From Nymphaea colorata (Eukaryota > Streptophyta > Magnoliopsida > Nymphaeales > Nymphaeaceae), in the NCBI RefSeq assembly GCF_008831285.2, contig NC_045142.1, forward strand, positions 9,846,952 through 9,910,951: 64,000 nt of DNA. The letters run 5' to 3'. Both the position numbers and the translations under genes were made by a program. This document shows positions 22,501-33,670 of the stretch, piece by piece. The stretch's first letter is position 1, and each line of letters opens with the position of its first letter. Below the pieces are notes generated by a model. That model did no database searches and was not told where the DNA came from. It worked only from the letters and a program-made list of their open reading frames with translations.

Positions 22501-24742
22501 TCTCATGTTAAGGAGGTATTGCAATAAGAATTCAAGATGAAGGATCTCGGCAAACTACGGTATTTCTTGGGTGTTGAGCTTGATAGAAAAGGTGATACAT
22601 TAACTCTTACACAGCATAAATACACTCTTGATATTTTGGAGTAGGCAGGTATGACAAATTGCAAGCCCATAATTACACCTAGTATTCTCAACATAAAATT
22701 AAATGCATTTGATGGGTGTGATGCCTACCCAAATCCTAGTTTCTAAACGGAGTATAGTTGGCATGTTGCAATATCTCACTTTTACACGCCCAGACATAGT
22801 ATATGCTCAATCAAGTCTCTCAGTTTATGCATGCACCCACAAAAGGGCATATGGATGCTATCAAATGTATTTTGCATTATCTTAAGGCTACTCTTAGGGA
22901 TGGACTCATCTACACAAGACAGTCAACTGTTTTGCATGGCCACAACATTTCCACTTATACTAATGCAGATTGGACAGGTGATTCAGATGATAGACGATGA
23001 GTTTCCGGTTATTGTTTCTTCCTTGATTCCAATCTTATTGGTTGGAGTAGCAAGAAACACCGTGCAGTTGTCAAATCTAGCACTGAGGCAGAATATATGT
23101 TAATGGCTGCAGGCACAGCTGAAGCTTCATGGTTACATCATTTGCTTGGGGAACTATCTCTTCCCATTGCTCAATCATTTCTATTTTATGACAGCCAAAG
23201 CGCGATCAAGATTGTTTTCAATCATGTTCTACATAATTCACTAAGCATATAGAGATTGATCAACACTTCATTCATCAAAAGCTTGCGGAAGACGAGATTG
23301 CATGATCAAACCCCATGCACAACTTGAGGGGGGCTGTTAAGTTTTTACAATATGGATCGGGTCACCCATACCCGACCCATTTGATCCACACACTTAACAC
23401 ATCATGGGCAGTGACATACTTGTAAATCTTAATATTATTTTGTGTATTTTATGATGTACCATAAATCGTGATTAGTATATAATGATAACAAGAGGTAGAC
23501 ATCATTAGTTGCTGCTTTCTTTCATCTCTATCTTGCTTGGACGTGCAGCCCACTTCTCTCTTCCTCCTCTTGCATCTAACTTCATTTGGTGGTTTGATAT
23601 TAGATATCAAAATCTTACAAAACCTTGTGTATGTGAACAGAGAACTAAGACTACAAAATAGGTTCTGTTACTTCTCTATTGCCTGTTTTGTTTCCTTTCC
23701 CACATAAAGGATTTAAGTGATTATCGAGAATTCATAAAGGAAAGAAATATTCCTCATTGGAACAAGATATCTGCCTGATGTAAATGAATGGAAATAAAAT
23801 CATGATTTTTGGGATCTATAATGTGGAAATTATCATGTGGTTATTATATCTGCTGCAGTAGCTGGTACTTGAATCATTATCTTGTGGCTGATCTGCTTTC
23901 TCCGAATGTCAGCAGCAAAAAGCTGAGATATCGAATCAACTGTAGACTTAAAATATGCTCTCATTTGTCTAATTTGCATTAATATTCGTTTGGATGTGCT
24001 GGATCGTTATGATGCACCTTCTATTATAAATTGGGTTCTTATTTTGTTGGATAAAATCCTTTAATTTTTTTCAGGCTCTTGTAATTTGGACTCTGATGTC
24101 TGGAACAGATTCTCCTTGTTCAAGACATCTCTGTTGCAAAACCCTGAAAATTTTGCTCCTATGATGAATTTTTGCAAGAGATGGGCCTCAGCTTCAACAG
24201 CCACTACAACAGAGGATGAGGGCAAAATAAGCATAGGGCCCAAGAAGTCTGGATCTGATGAAGATGGAAAAGATGCAGGGGTTGTTTATTATGGACCCAT
24301 TTCTTCCACCATCAAGAAAGTGAAACTTCTCTCCCTCTCTACTTGCTGCTTGTCAGTATCTCTTGGCCCTGTAGTGACCTTCTTAACTGCACCAGAAATG
24401 AATGTGATTCTCAAGGGGGCTGTTGCTTCGTCGGTCATATTTCTTAGTGCTTCCACCACTGCAGCACTGCACTGGTTTGTGAGCCCCTATGTTCACAAGC
24501 TCAGATGGGTGCCTGGTTCAGAAACATTTGAGGTTGAGATGATGTCTTGGTTGGCAACCTATATCCCAAGGACAATAAGGTTTATTGATGTCAAACCACC
24601 AAACAGCAACAGACCATTTGTCACTTTCAAGGCCAATAACAACTTTTACTTCATTGATGAAGAGCACTGTAGGAACAAGGCTCTCTTAGCAAGGCTGACA
24701 CCTAAGGGACCAACCCATGAATCAGCGTTTAAGAACTTGTGA
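11563..24742 (+). CDS. TMEM70-like: TMEM70-family mitochondrial membrane protein
   Basis: Two coding exons by my reading: 11563-11665 (34 codons plus 1 base) and 24075-24742, joined across a 12.4-kb GT-AG intron. The junction keeps frame (G|GC = Gly35) and gives 256 residues. Residues 1-35 are rich in Arg, Ser and Leu without acid until the end, with an RKFS motif, a classic mitochondrial presequence. The mature part has the TMEM70 signature: VYYGPISS near 105, two hydrophobic segments at about 118-138 and 148-168, then a soluble tail with 'FVTFKANNNFYFIDEEH'. In animals TMEM70 helps assemble ATP synthase and complex I in the inner membrane; the plant role is inferred. Exon 1 is a short prediction supported by ATG, presequence and phase. 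Without it exon 2 has no good ATG at its start. The intron carries hAT and copia insertions. Confidence 0.85.
11823..12214. repeat. Three-copy tandem repeat, about 126-134 bp
   Basis: Copies start at 11823, 11949 and 12083 with ATGGTCTTGGTGATCAA. Copies 2 and 3 have an extra TATACTATGAC-type stretch. Each carries GAGACCTC and GGATTAAC blocks. Located in intron 1 of the TMEM70-like gene, just after exon 1. Confidence 0.9.
13517..13655. repeat. Short diverged tandem repeat, about 56 bp, 2.5 copies
   Basis: Units begin TTTAAATCG at about 13518, 13574 and 13630 and share CACAAGCCTGAA. In intron 1 of the TMEM70-like gene. Confidence 0.7.
15914..17011. mobile_element. hAT-like non-autonomous element, family 1, copy A (1098 bp)
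   Basis: The left end is CTATGTCACATAGGTA and the right end in reverse is CTTAGTCACATGGGTA, an imperfect inverted repeat. It is flanked by a perfect 8-bp target duplication ATCACAAC (15906-15913 and 17012-17019), the hAT hallmark. Subterminal regions are full of GGGTACGGGT or ACCCGTACCC motifs. The inside has a TA repeat at about 16007-16024 and a long imperfect TTC/TCT tract at 16483-16576. Its open frames (for example 16147-16710) read low-complexity Ser-rich or Leu-rich peptides and no transposase. Located in intron 1 of the TMEM70-like gene. Confidence 0.85.
17268..18067. mobile_element. hAT-like non-autonomous element, family 2 (800 bp)
   Basis: The left end is CTTAGTTGTCAAGGTG and the right end in reverse is CCTAGTTGTTAAGGAT. 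The flanks are AGGACTAG (17260-17267) and AGGAGTAG (18068-18075), an 8-bp duplication with one mismatch. Subterminal GGTGTCTAGGTGTGCCTAG motifs recur inverted at the right side. Inside is a TTTTATG short tandem near 17360. No transposase frame. Confidence 0.8.
18338..18622 (+). repeat. 5' LTR of copia-2
   Basis: 285 bp. It holds a palindromic TGACGTCA (18500-18507), a CRE/bZIP-type site that is mutated in the 3' LTR, just downstream of a TATAATG stretch near 18481. Confidence 0.95.
18623..18634 (+). other. Primer-binding site of copia-2
   Basis: TGGTATCAGAGC immediately after the 5' LTR, complementary to initiator Met-tRNA. Confidence 0.9.
18875..19612 (+). pseudogene. copia-2 gag
   Basis: From ATG 18875 an open frame of 245 codons reads a copia Gag (retrotran_gag/UBN2 type: 'LNHTNYLTWKRQIVPFIKSH' near the start and 'FLQLKRQFQDIRQGTRSV' mid-way) and ends at a stop at 19612. 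The zinc knuckle that should follow (CFYCNKRGHVNSEC, about 19698-19740) is in frame-broken sequence beyond. An in-frame extension upstream to 18689 lacks an ATG and is probably leader, a repetitive CCCTAATC-rich stretch. Confidence 0.85.
19613..23330 (+). pseudogene. copia-2 pol (PR-IN-RT-RH), decayed
   Basis: Order along the DNA: zinc knuckle near 19700; protease 'YVDSGGNW' near 19905; pre-integrase 'LWHGRLTH' near 20330; integrase core with 'CDGGGEF' near 20715 and 'PQQNGIAERKHRH' near 20800, so catalytic Asp and Glu positions are still visible; copia capping region to about 21240; RT from 'KHWIEAMNEEM' near 21605 through 'GSKWVYKLKYKPNGSIDRYKA' region to 21840; then the nested MITE; RT resumes at 22144 with 'YQLDVKNVF', 'SLYGLKQA' and the catalytic YVDD (22455-22466); RNase H to 'KSSTEAEYM' near 23075 and 'YDSQSAIK' near 23190. 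Stops and frameshifts separate most blocks, so no polyprotein can be made. Confidence 0.9.
21844..22135. mobile_element. hAT MITE nested in copia-2 RT (292 bp)
   Basis: The terminal inverted repeat TAGGCCTGGGCATCGGG matches perfectly in reverse at the right end (CCCGATGCCCAGGCCTA). It is flanked by a perfect 8-bp target duplication GATGGGAA (21836-21843 and 22136-22143). Taking out the insert and one duplication copy leaves the RT frame open across the junction, so the insertion boundaries are certain. It has no coding capacity. Confidence 0.97.
23335..23619 (+). repeat. 3' LTR of copia-2
   Basis: 285 bp, directly after the polypurine tract. About 7% different from the 5' LTR. Confidence 0.95.
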
Positions 24743-27700
24743 GCAGATACTATGCTGTCTTTGTTGCCTCTAGATTCTGGTCTTTCAGATATCTAGTAAT
24801 TGGCATTCACCAGGCTGAGACTCAATGATGGATGACCAACAGTAGATCAGTTTTGCAAGGTAAGAAACTTTTGGGTTCGAAACTTTTGAATACCATTGTT
24901 ATGAAAAATTTTGGCTTTGCTCTTTCAATGCATTTGTTAAGCTATTAAAACGCACTGTACTTGGCTGTTGGAGCATAACTGTGTCCATCTGGCAGTTTTA
25001 CATGAATGGGTTATGTTTATCAAATAATGCTTCTTGTTTTTTCTTTTTATTTTTATTTTTTAAGACTGTACTGTGACGGGATCTAAACAGGTAGGTTCCT
25101 ATGATGTAATTTGTTTCCCTTTCTGGTTATGGTTATATAACTTCAATTAAAGAAGCAATTAAGATATAGACAAGATTAAGAAGCTTATTTTTACTGACAT
25201 AGTTCTACATAGCTTTATTATCTGTCTCTTCACACGGTACCTTGGTATTTGGTAAACTCCTCCTTTAAGATAACATCATTTGAAAGTTCATGACTGGATA
25301 AGCTAGAGATGTCTGATTTTTTTGTCATAATGAGGTTGTGGGTATGGACACTTGCAAGGCTGAGGCAGTGTCCTTAGGGGTGACATCTGAACCATGAAAT
25401 TCTTAACTGGAGATGGTTTACAATTACATGTGAAATGTTAATAAACCCTCGGGAAAATGCTCAAATTCTATCCACTTGTTCCCTTTCATTGTATTTTGGT
25501 ACCCTTTTATATTTTCCACATGAGACAAGTTGGAGAATGCACTTAGAAAGTTATTTCTGCACCAAATGCTTTTTACATAAATCCCATGAGCGTCACTAAA
25601 CGCTTGGGATGGGCTCCTGTTTCGCGTAATTCTCTTTAATGAGAGACCAAAGGAATCCCTTAGCCTCCAGCACTATTTTAGGGCAGCCAGGAAGAGCTCA
25701 CCACACGCATTGGTAACTGAATGCAAGACTTGGGATTTTGTCATGCACCATTACTGTAAGGAGACCAAGAAAATGGGATTCATTTTTGCAGTGACTGGGA
25801 GGCGATGGATGAGTAACTCGTGCACTACAGAATCTGCTACAGAATTTGGTGGACACCCACCTGAATATTTTTGTACGTACCCATAATTTTCAGTCCGCGA
25901 CTGTGCTAAGTCAAAGAGGAGTCTCATGGGGCTTTTCAGAACATTATCTGAAAAAGTTCTGAAATATGTTGAAAACTCGACTTTGAACGTGCCTCCGATT
26001 TAGACGTGTGATTTGAATAGATATCACCCGTCTTGTCAATTCTTGGTTTGGCCATTCTCAATGCTGCGATTGGATGTAATCTACACTTGATCTTAGCAAA
26101 AGACCCAGAAAGGTACACTTTGACTGGATGTAATCAAACACAAGAAGAAGAGCTTGTATTCCTTATTTCAGTTTCAACAAAGTAACAAATTATCAAATTG
26201 ATAATCTGAAATACCCTCTCTGAGTTTACCTTGCCTAAGTATGTGCCATCAAAAAATTAACATTAGATGACACGATACATTCAGTGAGACGATTCTTCTT
26301 TGCTTTCTTTTGGAAATAAATGGAATTTAGAGTTTTGGCAAAGAGCGAAAGTGGATTAAACTCACCAAACGCCTTGTTCCTGGCGTAAGCTGTCCAAGTC
26401 CACCTATTTATACCCTAGGGAACATATTCTGGTTTATATATGTTTCTTTTTTGGATCAAATGCATTAATCTTAATGGATTTTGGAAAGTGTCGAACCTAT
26501 TCTTCAGGAAAAGGGATGACTTAACATCTTATATGAGGTGTTGGCTTGCAAACCTTTTCCTTTCTCTGCCGTATCACGGGAAACCTCTCCTGATGAAACT
26601 TCGTTCAAGCATGGCCTTCGACAACTGGAAAAAGTGTCTGACTTGGCCATACTTGGTAAAAGATGAATCATTTATACATGTGATGTATACCGCACAAATA
26701 CGGTACATACTATTATTACATACTTATGAAGCTTATCTAATCACCTTCCGAATGTGTTTGATTTTGTTATTGAGAGTGCTGGGGAAAAAATGACCAGTGC
26801 TTGACATTTCAAACACGAAAAGAATAAAATGCAGGCGCAATTCATGTCCATGAAACAACTCTCAAAGAAACCAACATGTACAGGTTACTTATTATTATGC
26901 AGTTTTACTTAAGCCATTCATTTCGTTTTCCTTTTTGAAGTAGAATAATTTTCTTTCTAAAGTAAATCTTTTCTTTTCATTCGAAGAGTTAAACTTCCCC
27001 GGAACGGCTTCTTGAGGGACAACCCCCCCAATAGCAGGTGCTTGCAGCAGAAGTGGACGTATTTCACTAATCCAATGAGGACCATATTGGCGGTCACTTT
27101 CGTTATTGGATGGGTAGGAGCATTCGTGGGCGATAGATGGTGTCTTGCATGAAAGGGTTTTGTTTCACGTGCCTGTTGGGGGAGACACGTCACGTATAAG
27201 AAAGAGGCTGCTCTGGCTGTCTCCCTTCTACGAGATGGAAGGAAGATGATGATGAATTGAGGGGGACAAAAGGAAAGTGCTGCACGTTTGAAGAGAATGT
27301 TCACAATGACTAAATTTGCAAAACATATGACATGACACAATTACCAACGTATAAATGATGAAGTCTTAAGACACCTAACCAGGTGCAACATGGAAGAACT
27401 TTAATGTACGCTTAGGTTTGACTAGTGATGGATTCAACCCATTTGCCATCGTATGGTCTGTTTTGCTGGTGATATATAATTTGTCATCTTGGATGTGCTT
27501 GAAGCAACCATATATGTTGTCCTAAATCATCTCAGGATTAACAGCTCCAAACACAAATGGCATGAATGTTTGTCTACAACCGTTGATGGATAAATTGAAT
27601 TTGTCATGGGCTGAATGAGTATGTGCATTTGCCTTTCATAGATAACAACATTTCCAAATGCTTGTAGCTTTATTGTAAACTATATATGATTTTTCAGAAT

Positions 27701-29135
27701 ATGCGTGCATGTCAGGTTGGAGTACGAAGGGTATGCTAGCTTGTCCGGTTTGTTATAAAGATACAGGTAGTTGCAAATCGATCTTCAACACTAATCCTAT
27801 AAAAGTTATTTTGTATCAAATAAAAAGTCTTCCTTAGCCTCAATTTTGGTGTTGAGAAAAAAAAACTCGCAGAGAGTTGTTTATTGTGAGCCGATTCAAA
27901 CAACTTGGCATGATGGTGTTGCTTTAGAAAAAAGAGAGAGAGAGAGGCTATTTAGATGTTATAATATAAAAATTTAAAAAAAAAATACGTTTGTTTCAAC
28001 TACTATACTTCATATCTTATTCTTTTCATGGATGCATATGCTCTGTCATCAGAGGCAGAACAAATTTTGTCGGGGAATTTCATGCCAAATTACTAATTCA
28101 AGTAAAAACAGTGGGGACAATTTTTTCAAGACCCTTAGGTCGTAATGGATTGTGGATACCTCAGTGCTTATCCACTAATTCTTGTCCACTAAAACGAATG
28201 CAGATTAATGGTCATTATGTTGCCTGTAAACTGTTGCAATGGTTGTGAAGTGACCACGTCATTACTCGGGGATGCGTTATTCCTCATTGCGTATAATTGT
28301 TTGTGTTTGTTTCCTGCATTGGTTGAGTGTCTGTGTGCTCTTTGAAGTGGTTTTGAGTAAGTATTGAATAAACTTTCCCTTGATTAATTTAGGAATTAGA
28401 CAGTAGGTAAATATATATAATGCTTTAAACTTTAAATGTTTACAGGTACCTTAGCAGATGGCAGCTTATATTGATAGTAGAGAAGGCCCTTGAGAAGGGT
28501 CGGTTGTGGGATCTCTCTGTCTGAGCCACCAAGGTTTTGGCTTAATGTTTACTATCTACATATTATCTATACTACCTCTGTAGTCAGATGGCTGTTTTTT
28601 TATTTTATATCACTACATCGCAAACAGCAGTTTGACATCATTCCACTTTAAGCGGAGGAAGCCAACCTGACATTACTTACTGATTCTAATCCAGAAACGC
28701 CGGGTATATTTCATACCGCCTTACAAGTTCGTTATATTTCAAACCGCCTTACAAGTTGCTCCTGCGGAAGATGACCCCTTTTCATCGGAGACAGCCTTTT
28801 TGTACTAAACATTCTTCCACGTTCCATATACAGAAGACATCCATGTAGGTTTTGGAATACACGACCGCAAGCGCTTTTCGTTTGAACAAAAAGATAGACC
28901 CAGTATTTAAAAGACACCGATACGTTTTGCAAGATGAGAAACTAAAGTTCCACAAAAAATGGCACAAAAATGAGAGGATGATGCCTCCTAGATTCAATCT
29001 CCTAAAAATTGGAAACGAAAATGAAGTTGAATGTCATTTTCTAGCATTCTAGACATAGAATTTCTAGCCTTTCACAAAATCAAAGAACCAAAATGGATAA
29101 AACATTGGAAAATAAAATTTCCAAAAACTGACGCC
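24743..29135. other. Intergenic region between TMEM70-like and RPS24 genes
   Basis: The first few hundred bases are probably the 3' UTR of the TMEM70-like gene. The rest is AT-rich with no convincing gene. It holds a U2 snRNA pseudogene (26068-26135, listed separately) and a 28-bp tandem duplication (28705-28732 and 28733-28760, TATATTTCA-ACCGCCTTACAA). Short open frames (26440-26793, 26957-27340, 27991-28248) show no recognisable domain. Confidence 0.5.
26068..26135 (-). pseudogene. U2 snRNA 5'-end retropseudogene with direct repeats
   Basis: On the minus strand about 37 bases (26117-26081) match the conserved 5' end of U2 snRNA, including the branch-site-pairing region and CTAAGATCAAGTGTAG, with roughly three differences. 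The match then stops abruptly. The piece sits between direct repeats GATTGGATGTAATC (26068-26081) and GACTGGATGTAATC (26122-26135), 13 of 14 identical. Short snRNA copies truncated at the 3' end and flanked by target duplications are known for animal snRNA pseudogenes. No U2 promoter elements are seen, so it is not a gene. Confidence 0.75.
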
Positions 29136-30649
29136 TCACTTCTTCTTTCCTGCCTTGGCCGCATCTCCGGCCTTGGTCTGCAAAAATATAGCAAAAGTTA
29201 GAATCCGACAGATATAGACTTGGCTGACTATACGAGAAAACCTCATCTGAGAGAGTTCAAGCAGGAAGCATTTTCCGCACCTTCTTGACACCACGAACTT
29301 TCTTTGACCTGTTCTTTCTTTCTTTCATCTGCTTCCTAGACTTCTCCACCTTTGTGGCAAGCCCATTCTGAACATTTTACAGATCTCGATTAGTACAGTA
29401 CTCTAGAGAGCAAGAAAGAACCAAATGCTTATCCAAGACAAATTAATCCCTCCAAGCAAATAACAGCTTGTCACCAGGGTAAATATTAAATAAACCTAAC
29501 CAAGCCTAAACATCAATGCAGTCAAAACTTGAAGTAAAACAGAAGACTGCCCATGTGTAGAGCATCTTCATGTCGCCTACCAGCTGCCATTGGGCCTTTC
29601 AGATGCATACAAATAAAAAAATATAACTCACCCATAAATATGAATTCATGGCAGTAGTCAATAAAGATGCAGGGCTTCCAACTGAACTCACCACCCAACT
29701 TTGATGTAGATTTAACAACTAATTATCTAACATTTTGAACTGTAACAAGAATAAACAGCAGTAGTCTACCAATGCAGGAATTCCAACTGATTGAACCAGT
29801 GTTTAAAAACTGGCCAAGTAAGCTGGTTGACCCAGCTCGGCTCGGCCCCCTACCGGGTCAACCCACTAGGACTCATTTTAGTATAAAACTAGGTAAGATT
29901 CAGCCTTGACTTGGTTGATTCGGCCGAGTCACGAGTCCAAGAAGACAAGAACAAGTTATGTTTGATTTTTCTTTTACGGTGTGTTATAAAAGGCGTCCGT
30001 CGACAATGGGTATGTTCTCAAGCGAAAAGAAAAAAAAAAAAAGTGTTTAGTGAAGAGGGACGAGGGTCTATGATTTCCATCATCTATTCCGGTGAGAATA
30101 ATGTCTGGCAAATACACCGGCTACAACCAAAAAACCCAAAAAACCGACATCTCAGGTAACTTCTGTTTTTTTCCGTTTGTTTTCTATTTTTTCTGTTTTC
30201 CCCCCTTTTGCATCAAGTATTCCAGTGACTGCCATTTTTAGGAAGTTCAAGAACAATTATAATCTAGTCAAACTAAATGAAATTTCAAGGCACATATACA
30301 GAAGAAAGCTAGAATGTACAGGATATTATATTAGAAAACATATTTGTTCCCTCTTTCTTCTTTTCTTTTTTTTTTGAGAGAGAGAAAGAGAGCTCTGAGT
30401 CAACCAAGTTGACTCAGCTGACTCAATGACTGGGTCCTCAACCTGGTAAAAAAAATGGAGAACCAGAAAGTGCCATCACCAGGCCAAGTCATGGGACGAA
30501 AGGACCGAGACATCCGAGTTTTGGCTGAGTAAAAGGTGGACTCAACCAAGTCATCTATGGATATGATCTAAGTGAGAATATTACATGTACAAAATATACT
30601 TATAAATGGTAAGAAAACCACATGTTATATCAGATTTTCAGTGTAGCAC

Positions 30650-30712
<63 letters not shown>

Positions 30713-32820
30713 CACGCACACAAAACACTAGGAGCTAGGAGATGAATATACATTATCATACATGTTATCTGTAATATTCTTATGATGAACCAAAAGCACT
30801 ATTTTATACATATGCACACATACTTTACGCAAAAAAGAAGATGTTGAAACCAGGCCACAAGACTGAGTTGTCCCAGCAAGTCACGAATCAGTTCAATTAG
30901 AGTCGAGTCCCAAGTCACTCTGCTTTAAAACCTTGAGAGAGACTCTTCGGCTCATGAACACATACAGGTCCAGAAACACATCTAGGAACAAAAAGATTGA
31001 ACAAAGGCCTCTAACATTGGTAGACTATGTCGCATGGGTAGGTAGGTAATAAGGGCTCGCATACCTGTTAGTACACTTTTTTTGGACGCACATATGCCAC
31101 ATCAAGTGGGCACCTTTCAGACTAAGAACCACTTATGTTAAAACTTAAAATGTCAAAAGTTTTTTAAAATTGTTGTGTCCCTGTACCAAAGCCAGTAAGC
31201 CACACCCATGTAACTCCATTGTTAGATGAAGAAGACGGATTTGATTTTACAATGATCTCAAATGGAGGTGAGCAGCAGTTTTTCGAACACCCAACACATC
31301 CATTGCAAATATACAGCATTTAAGACCATCAGAGTGACCATCTCAGTTTTAAATTTTACATTTTCACCATACCACGTGCAAAAATTGGATGTCTTCATAT
31401 CTCAGACATCACCTTATTTGATCCATAAAATAAGGCCTAAGGTTACTATCCTAAATACCTTTTATTATCAACAAAGAACCATGCTACATCCTGGTCCAGT
31501 CACACTTTTTGTCCATGATTAGTCTTTTCAAATTTAGATGATTTTCTTTGTTCTGGTTCCAACCGGTCTGGATCTATAGTTCTAAAGACTATGGCCCTAA
31601 ATACCTTTTTTCATCGTCAAAGAACCTTCCTGCCTCATGGTTCGGTCACACTTTGGCCATGATTATTCTTTTCAAATTTAGATTTGTTTGTTTGTACTGG
31701 TTCCAACCGGTCTGAATCTCTAGTTTTAAGACCATGATCCTACATGCATTTTTATCATCGTCCAAGAACTTTCCTGCCTCCTGGTTCCGTTACACCTTTT
31801 GGCCATGATTATTCTTTTCAAGTTTAGATGATTTTTTTTGTTCCGGTTCCAACCAGCCTGGATCTCTACTTTTAATGACTCTGATACTAAATGCCTTTTT
31901 ATTATCATCAAAGAACCTTCCTGCCTCATGGTTCAGACACATTTTTTCCATGATTAATTTTCAAATATAGAATATAGTTGTTTGTTCTTGTTCCAACTGG
32001 TCTAGCTCTCTAGTTTTAAGGCATCTTGATTGTTTCTTGTGTTCAGTTGGACCTAATGACAGACCGAATGCATGATTGCACCAGTTACATATGGACGTGG
32101 ATTTTGTGACATCAGCATTGTCACTAGTCATAATCAGCAACATTGGCGTATTGCAGGAATTTTTTAATGAGAAGCTGCAATTCACTCTCTTAATTGAATG
32201 GCCAACTTACTCGCTAAATGGGATCACAGCAGCTATTAAACAACAGACGACGACATAAGACGATTAAGAGCCAAAACGAAGCAAGTAGAAGTTTCAAAGA
32301 AGCATACCCTGATGAGCCTATATTTGGGCTCGTATTTCTTTGCATTTTCGACGGTGTCATAGATTAAACCGAAGCCCGTCGATTTGCCACCTCCAAAATG
32401 CGTCCGGAACTTGAAGACGAAGATCGTGTTGGGGTCACGAACGTCATACATCTTCCCCAATTTCTCCTTCAGTTCGACCTTCACAAAGAACGTAGAGGAA
32501 AAAACAAAGTTTCAACAACTCAACCAAAAAAAAAAAGTAAGAAAGAAAGAAAGAAGGCCATCAATGGAAGCACAAGGACCTATAAACGGGAAGTAGTACC
32601 TTGGAGACATTAGCTCTGCCAGGATGGAGCACGTCGATCACCTAGCAAGAAGGGAAAGAAAATACAAGAGATAGCACAATCACAACAGAGATTCGAAAAC
32701 GGAGGAAGCGAAGAGAACAGGAGGGAGAGGACACGGAGTCATTACGAATTGCTTCCGGGCGAGGAGACGGTTCGTCATGAACTTCCTCGTGCGGATAGTC
32801 ACTGCCTTTGTGTCCGCCAT
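29136..32820 (-). CDS. RPS24: 40S ribosomal protein S24 (eS24)
   Basis: Five coding exons on the minus strand: 32820-32746, 32641-32600, 32478-32308, 29367-29281 and 29177-29136. All junctions are GT-AG and in phase 0. The product is 138 residues, the usual plant length. It starts [20 protein letters not shown] and includes [14 protein letters not shown] (exon 2), '[19 protein letters not shown]' (exon 3) and a very basic tail (exons 4 and 5: [12 protein letters not shown], then a Lys-rich end). eS24 is a structural protein of the small ribosomal subunit. The last large intron (29368-32307, 2.9 kb) holds repeats. A telo-box lies upstream of the start. The coding sequence has no defects. Confidence 0.97.
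29799..30932. mobile_element. Possible hAT-like relic in RPS24 intron 4
   Basis: Subterminal stretches rich in GACTCGG, CGAGTC and AAGTTGACTC motifs lie at both ends, with GTTTAAAAAC on the left and GCTTTAAAACC on the right in inverted arrangement. The flanks TTGAACCA and TTGAGAGA match at only 5 of 8 positions. Inside is a long TA microsatellite. Boundaries uncertain. Confidence 0.35.
30652..30711. repeat. (TA)n microsatellite
   Basis: About 60 bp of uninterrupted TA in RPS24 intron 4. Confidence 0.95.
31430..32025. repeat. Tandem repeat, about 145 bp, roughly four copies
   Basis: Units start at about 31471, 31617, 31761 and 31908 with (T)CAAAGAACCTTCCTGCC-type sequence. They share CCATGATTATTCTTTTCAA and GGTTCCAACCGGTCTGG. 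Copies are 80-90% alike by eye; a partial copy precedes the first. In RPS24 intron 4. Confidence 0.85.
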
Positions 32821-32904
32821 GGTCAGGGCGTCAGGGAGTTCGCCGGACGGGGCTCGCCAGCCGCTGCTGCCGCCGTCGATTGGAGGAGGGAAGAACCCTT
32901 TACA

Positions 32905-32913
32905 AAACCCTAG
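32905..32913 (-). promoter_or_regulatory. Telo-box-type motif upstream of RPS24
   Basis: AAACCCTAG on the plus strand (CTAGGGTTT in gene sense), 85 bases upstream of the ATG. Telo-boxes (AAACCCTA) are typical of plant ribosomal-protein and eEF1A promoters or leaders. Confidence 0.6.
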
Positions 32914-32989
32914 CGACAACGTACGCGAAGAGGAGAGATCCAGCACCGCGGATCATAGTTATACCGATCTTCATGTCGTAAATGTAACC

Positions 32990-33662
32990 CTAATGGCATG
33001 AAATGACCGAAACATCCTTAATCAGCTATTTTCTCTCAACCCGAGCACTCTCACAGTCTCTGCCGATTCGGCTCGGGTGCAAGAGAACCGGACGCTGTTG
33101 CACTCGACCGCCCATCACGTTGATTTTAAGCGACTCGGTGGTGGACAAGAAATATTCCAGTTTCTGGATTTCAAAGAACATTTACTTTTAATTTGTGCGT
33201 GTAAATGTTTCTATCAAGTTTTCATGAAGAAAATCATGTTGGGCATCTAGTTGATAGATTCCCTACTTATATATGAAACAACAAATTGGATTCATCTAAT
33301 AGTGACAAGTTTTAGTAATTAGATTAAATTGCTTGAAATAGGTCAATCCTTATTGGCTATAATATTTTATATCTGAGCTTTGTATGATCAAAGAGTGTCT
33401 CGTATGTTCTTATATATAGACCCATCTGAACTCAACCATAAATTTTGCCTTATCATTTAGATTCAAAACAACCAACATATATTATGATCATGTCTGAATT
33501 TTGCCAAAATAGCATTCTTAAAATGCAACTATTTCACATATTGAGACTTGGCATGCTTTCCAAATGTTGGATGCATGGAGAGCATCAGCTTCTCACCATT
33601 GAACACTTTATTATGTGTTTCATGCACCTCTTACCATTGTTCTATATACCATGGGTCAAATC
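32990..33662. other. Intergenic DNA upstream of RPS24
   Basis: No gene seen. The part nearest the gene probably contains its promoter (a second CCCTAA lies near 32988). The rest is AT-rich. Confidence 0.4.
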
Positions 33663-33670
33663 ACTTGTGT

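Larger units (their letters stand above)
18338..23619 (+). mobile_element. Ty1/copia LTR retrotransposon (copia-2)
   Basis: LTRs of 285 bp each (18338-18622 and 23335-23619) run from TGTTAAGTTT to AATCTTACA. The flanks are AAATC and AAACC, a 5-bp duplication with one change. The primer-binding site TGGTATCAGAGC follows the LTR directly (18623-18634); the polypurine tract GAGGGGGGC is at 23326-23334. The LTRs differ at about 20 of 285 positions (7%), so this copy is older than copia-1. It contains gag and a full set of pol domains in copia order (protease, integrase, RT, RNase H), broken by stops, frameshifts and a nested MITE. It lies in sense orientation in intron 1 of the TMEM70-like gene. 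Total 5282 bp. Confidence 0.95.

Noticed and set aside
26082..26117. A functional U2 snRNA gene
   Set aside because: Only about 37 bases match, with changes, and no Sm site, upstream sequence element or TATA box is present at the expected place.
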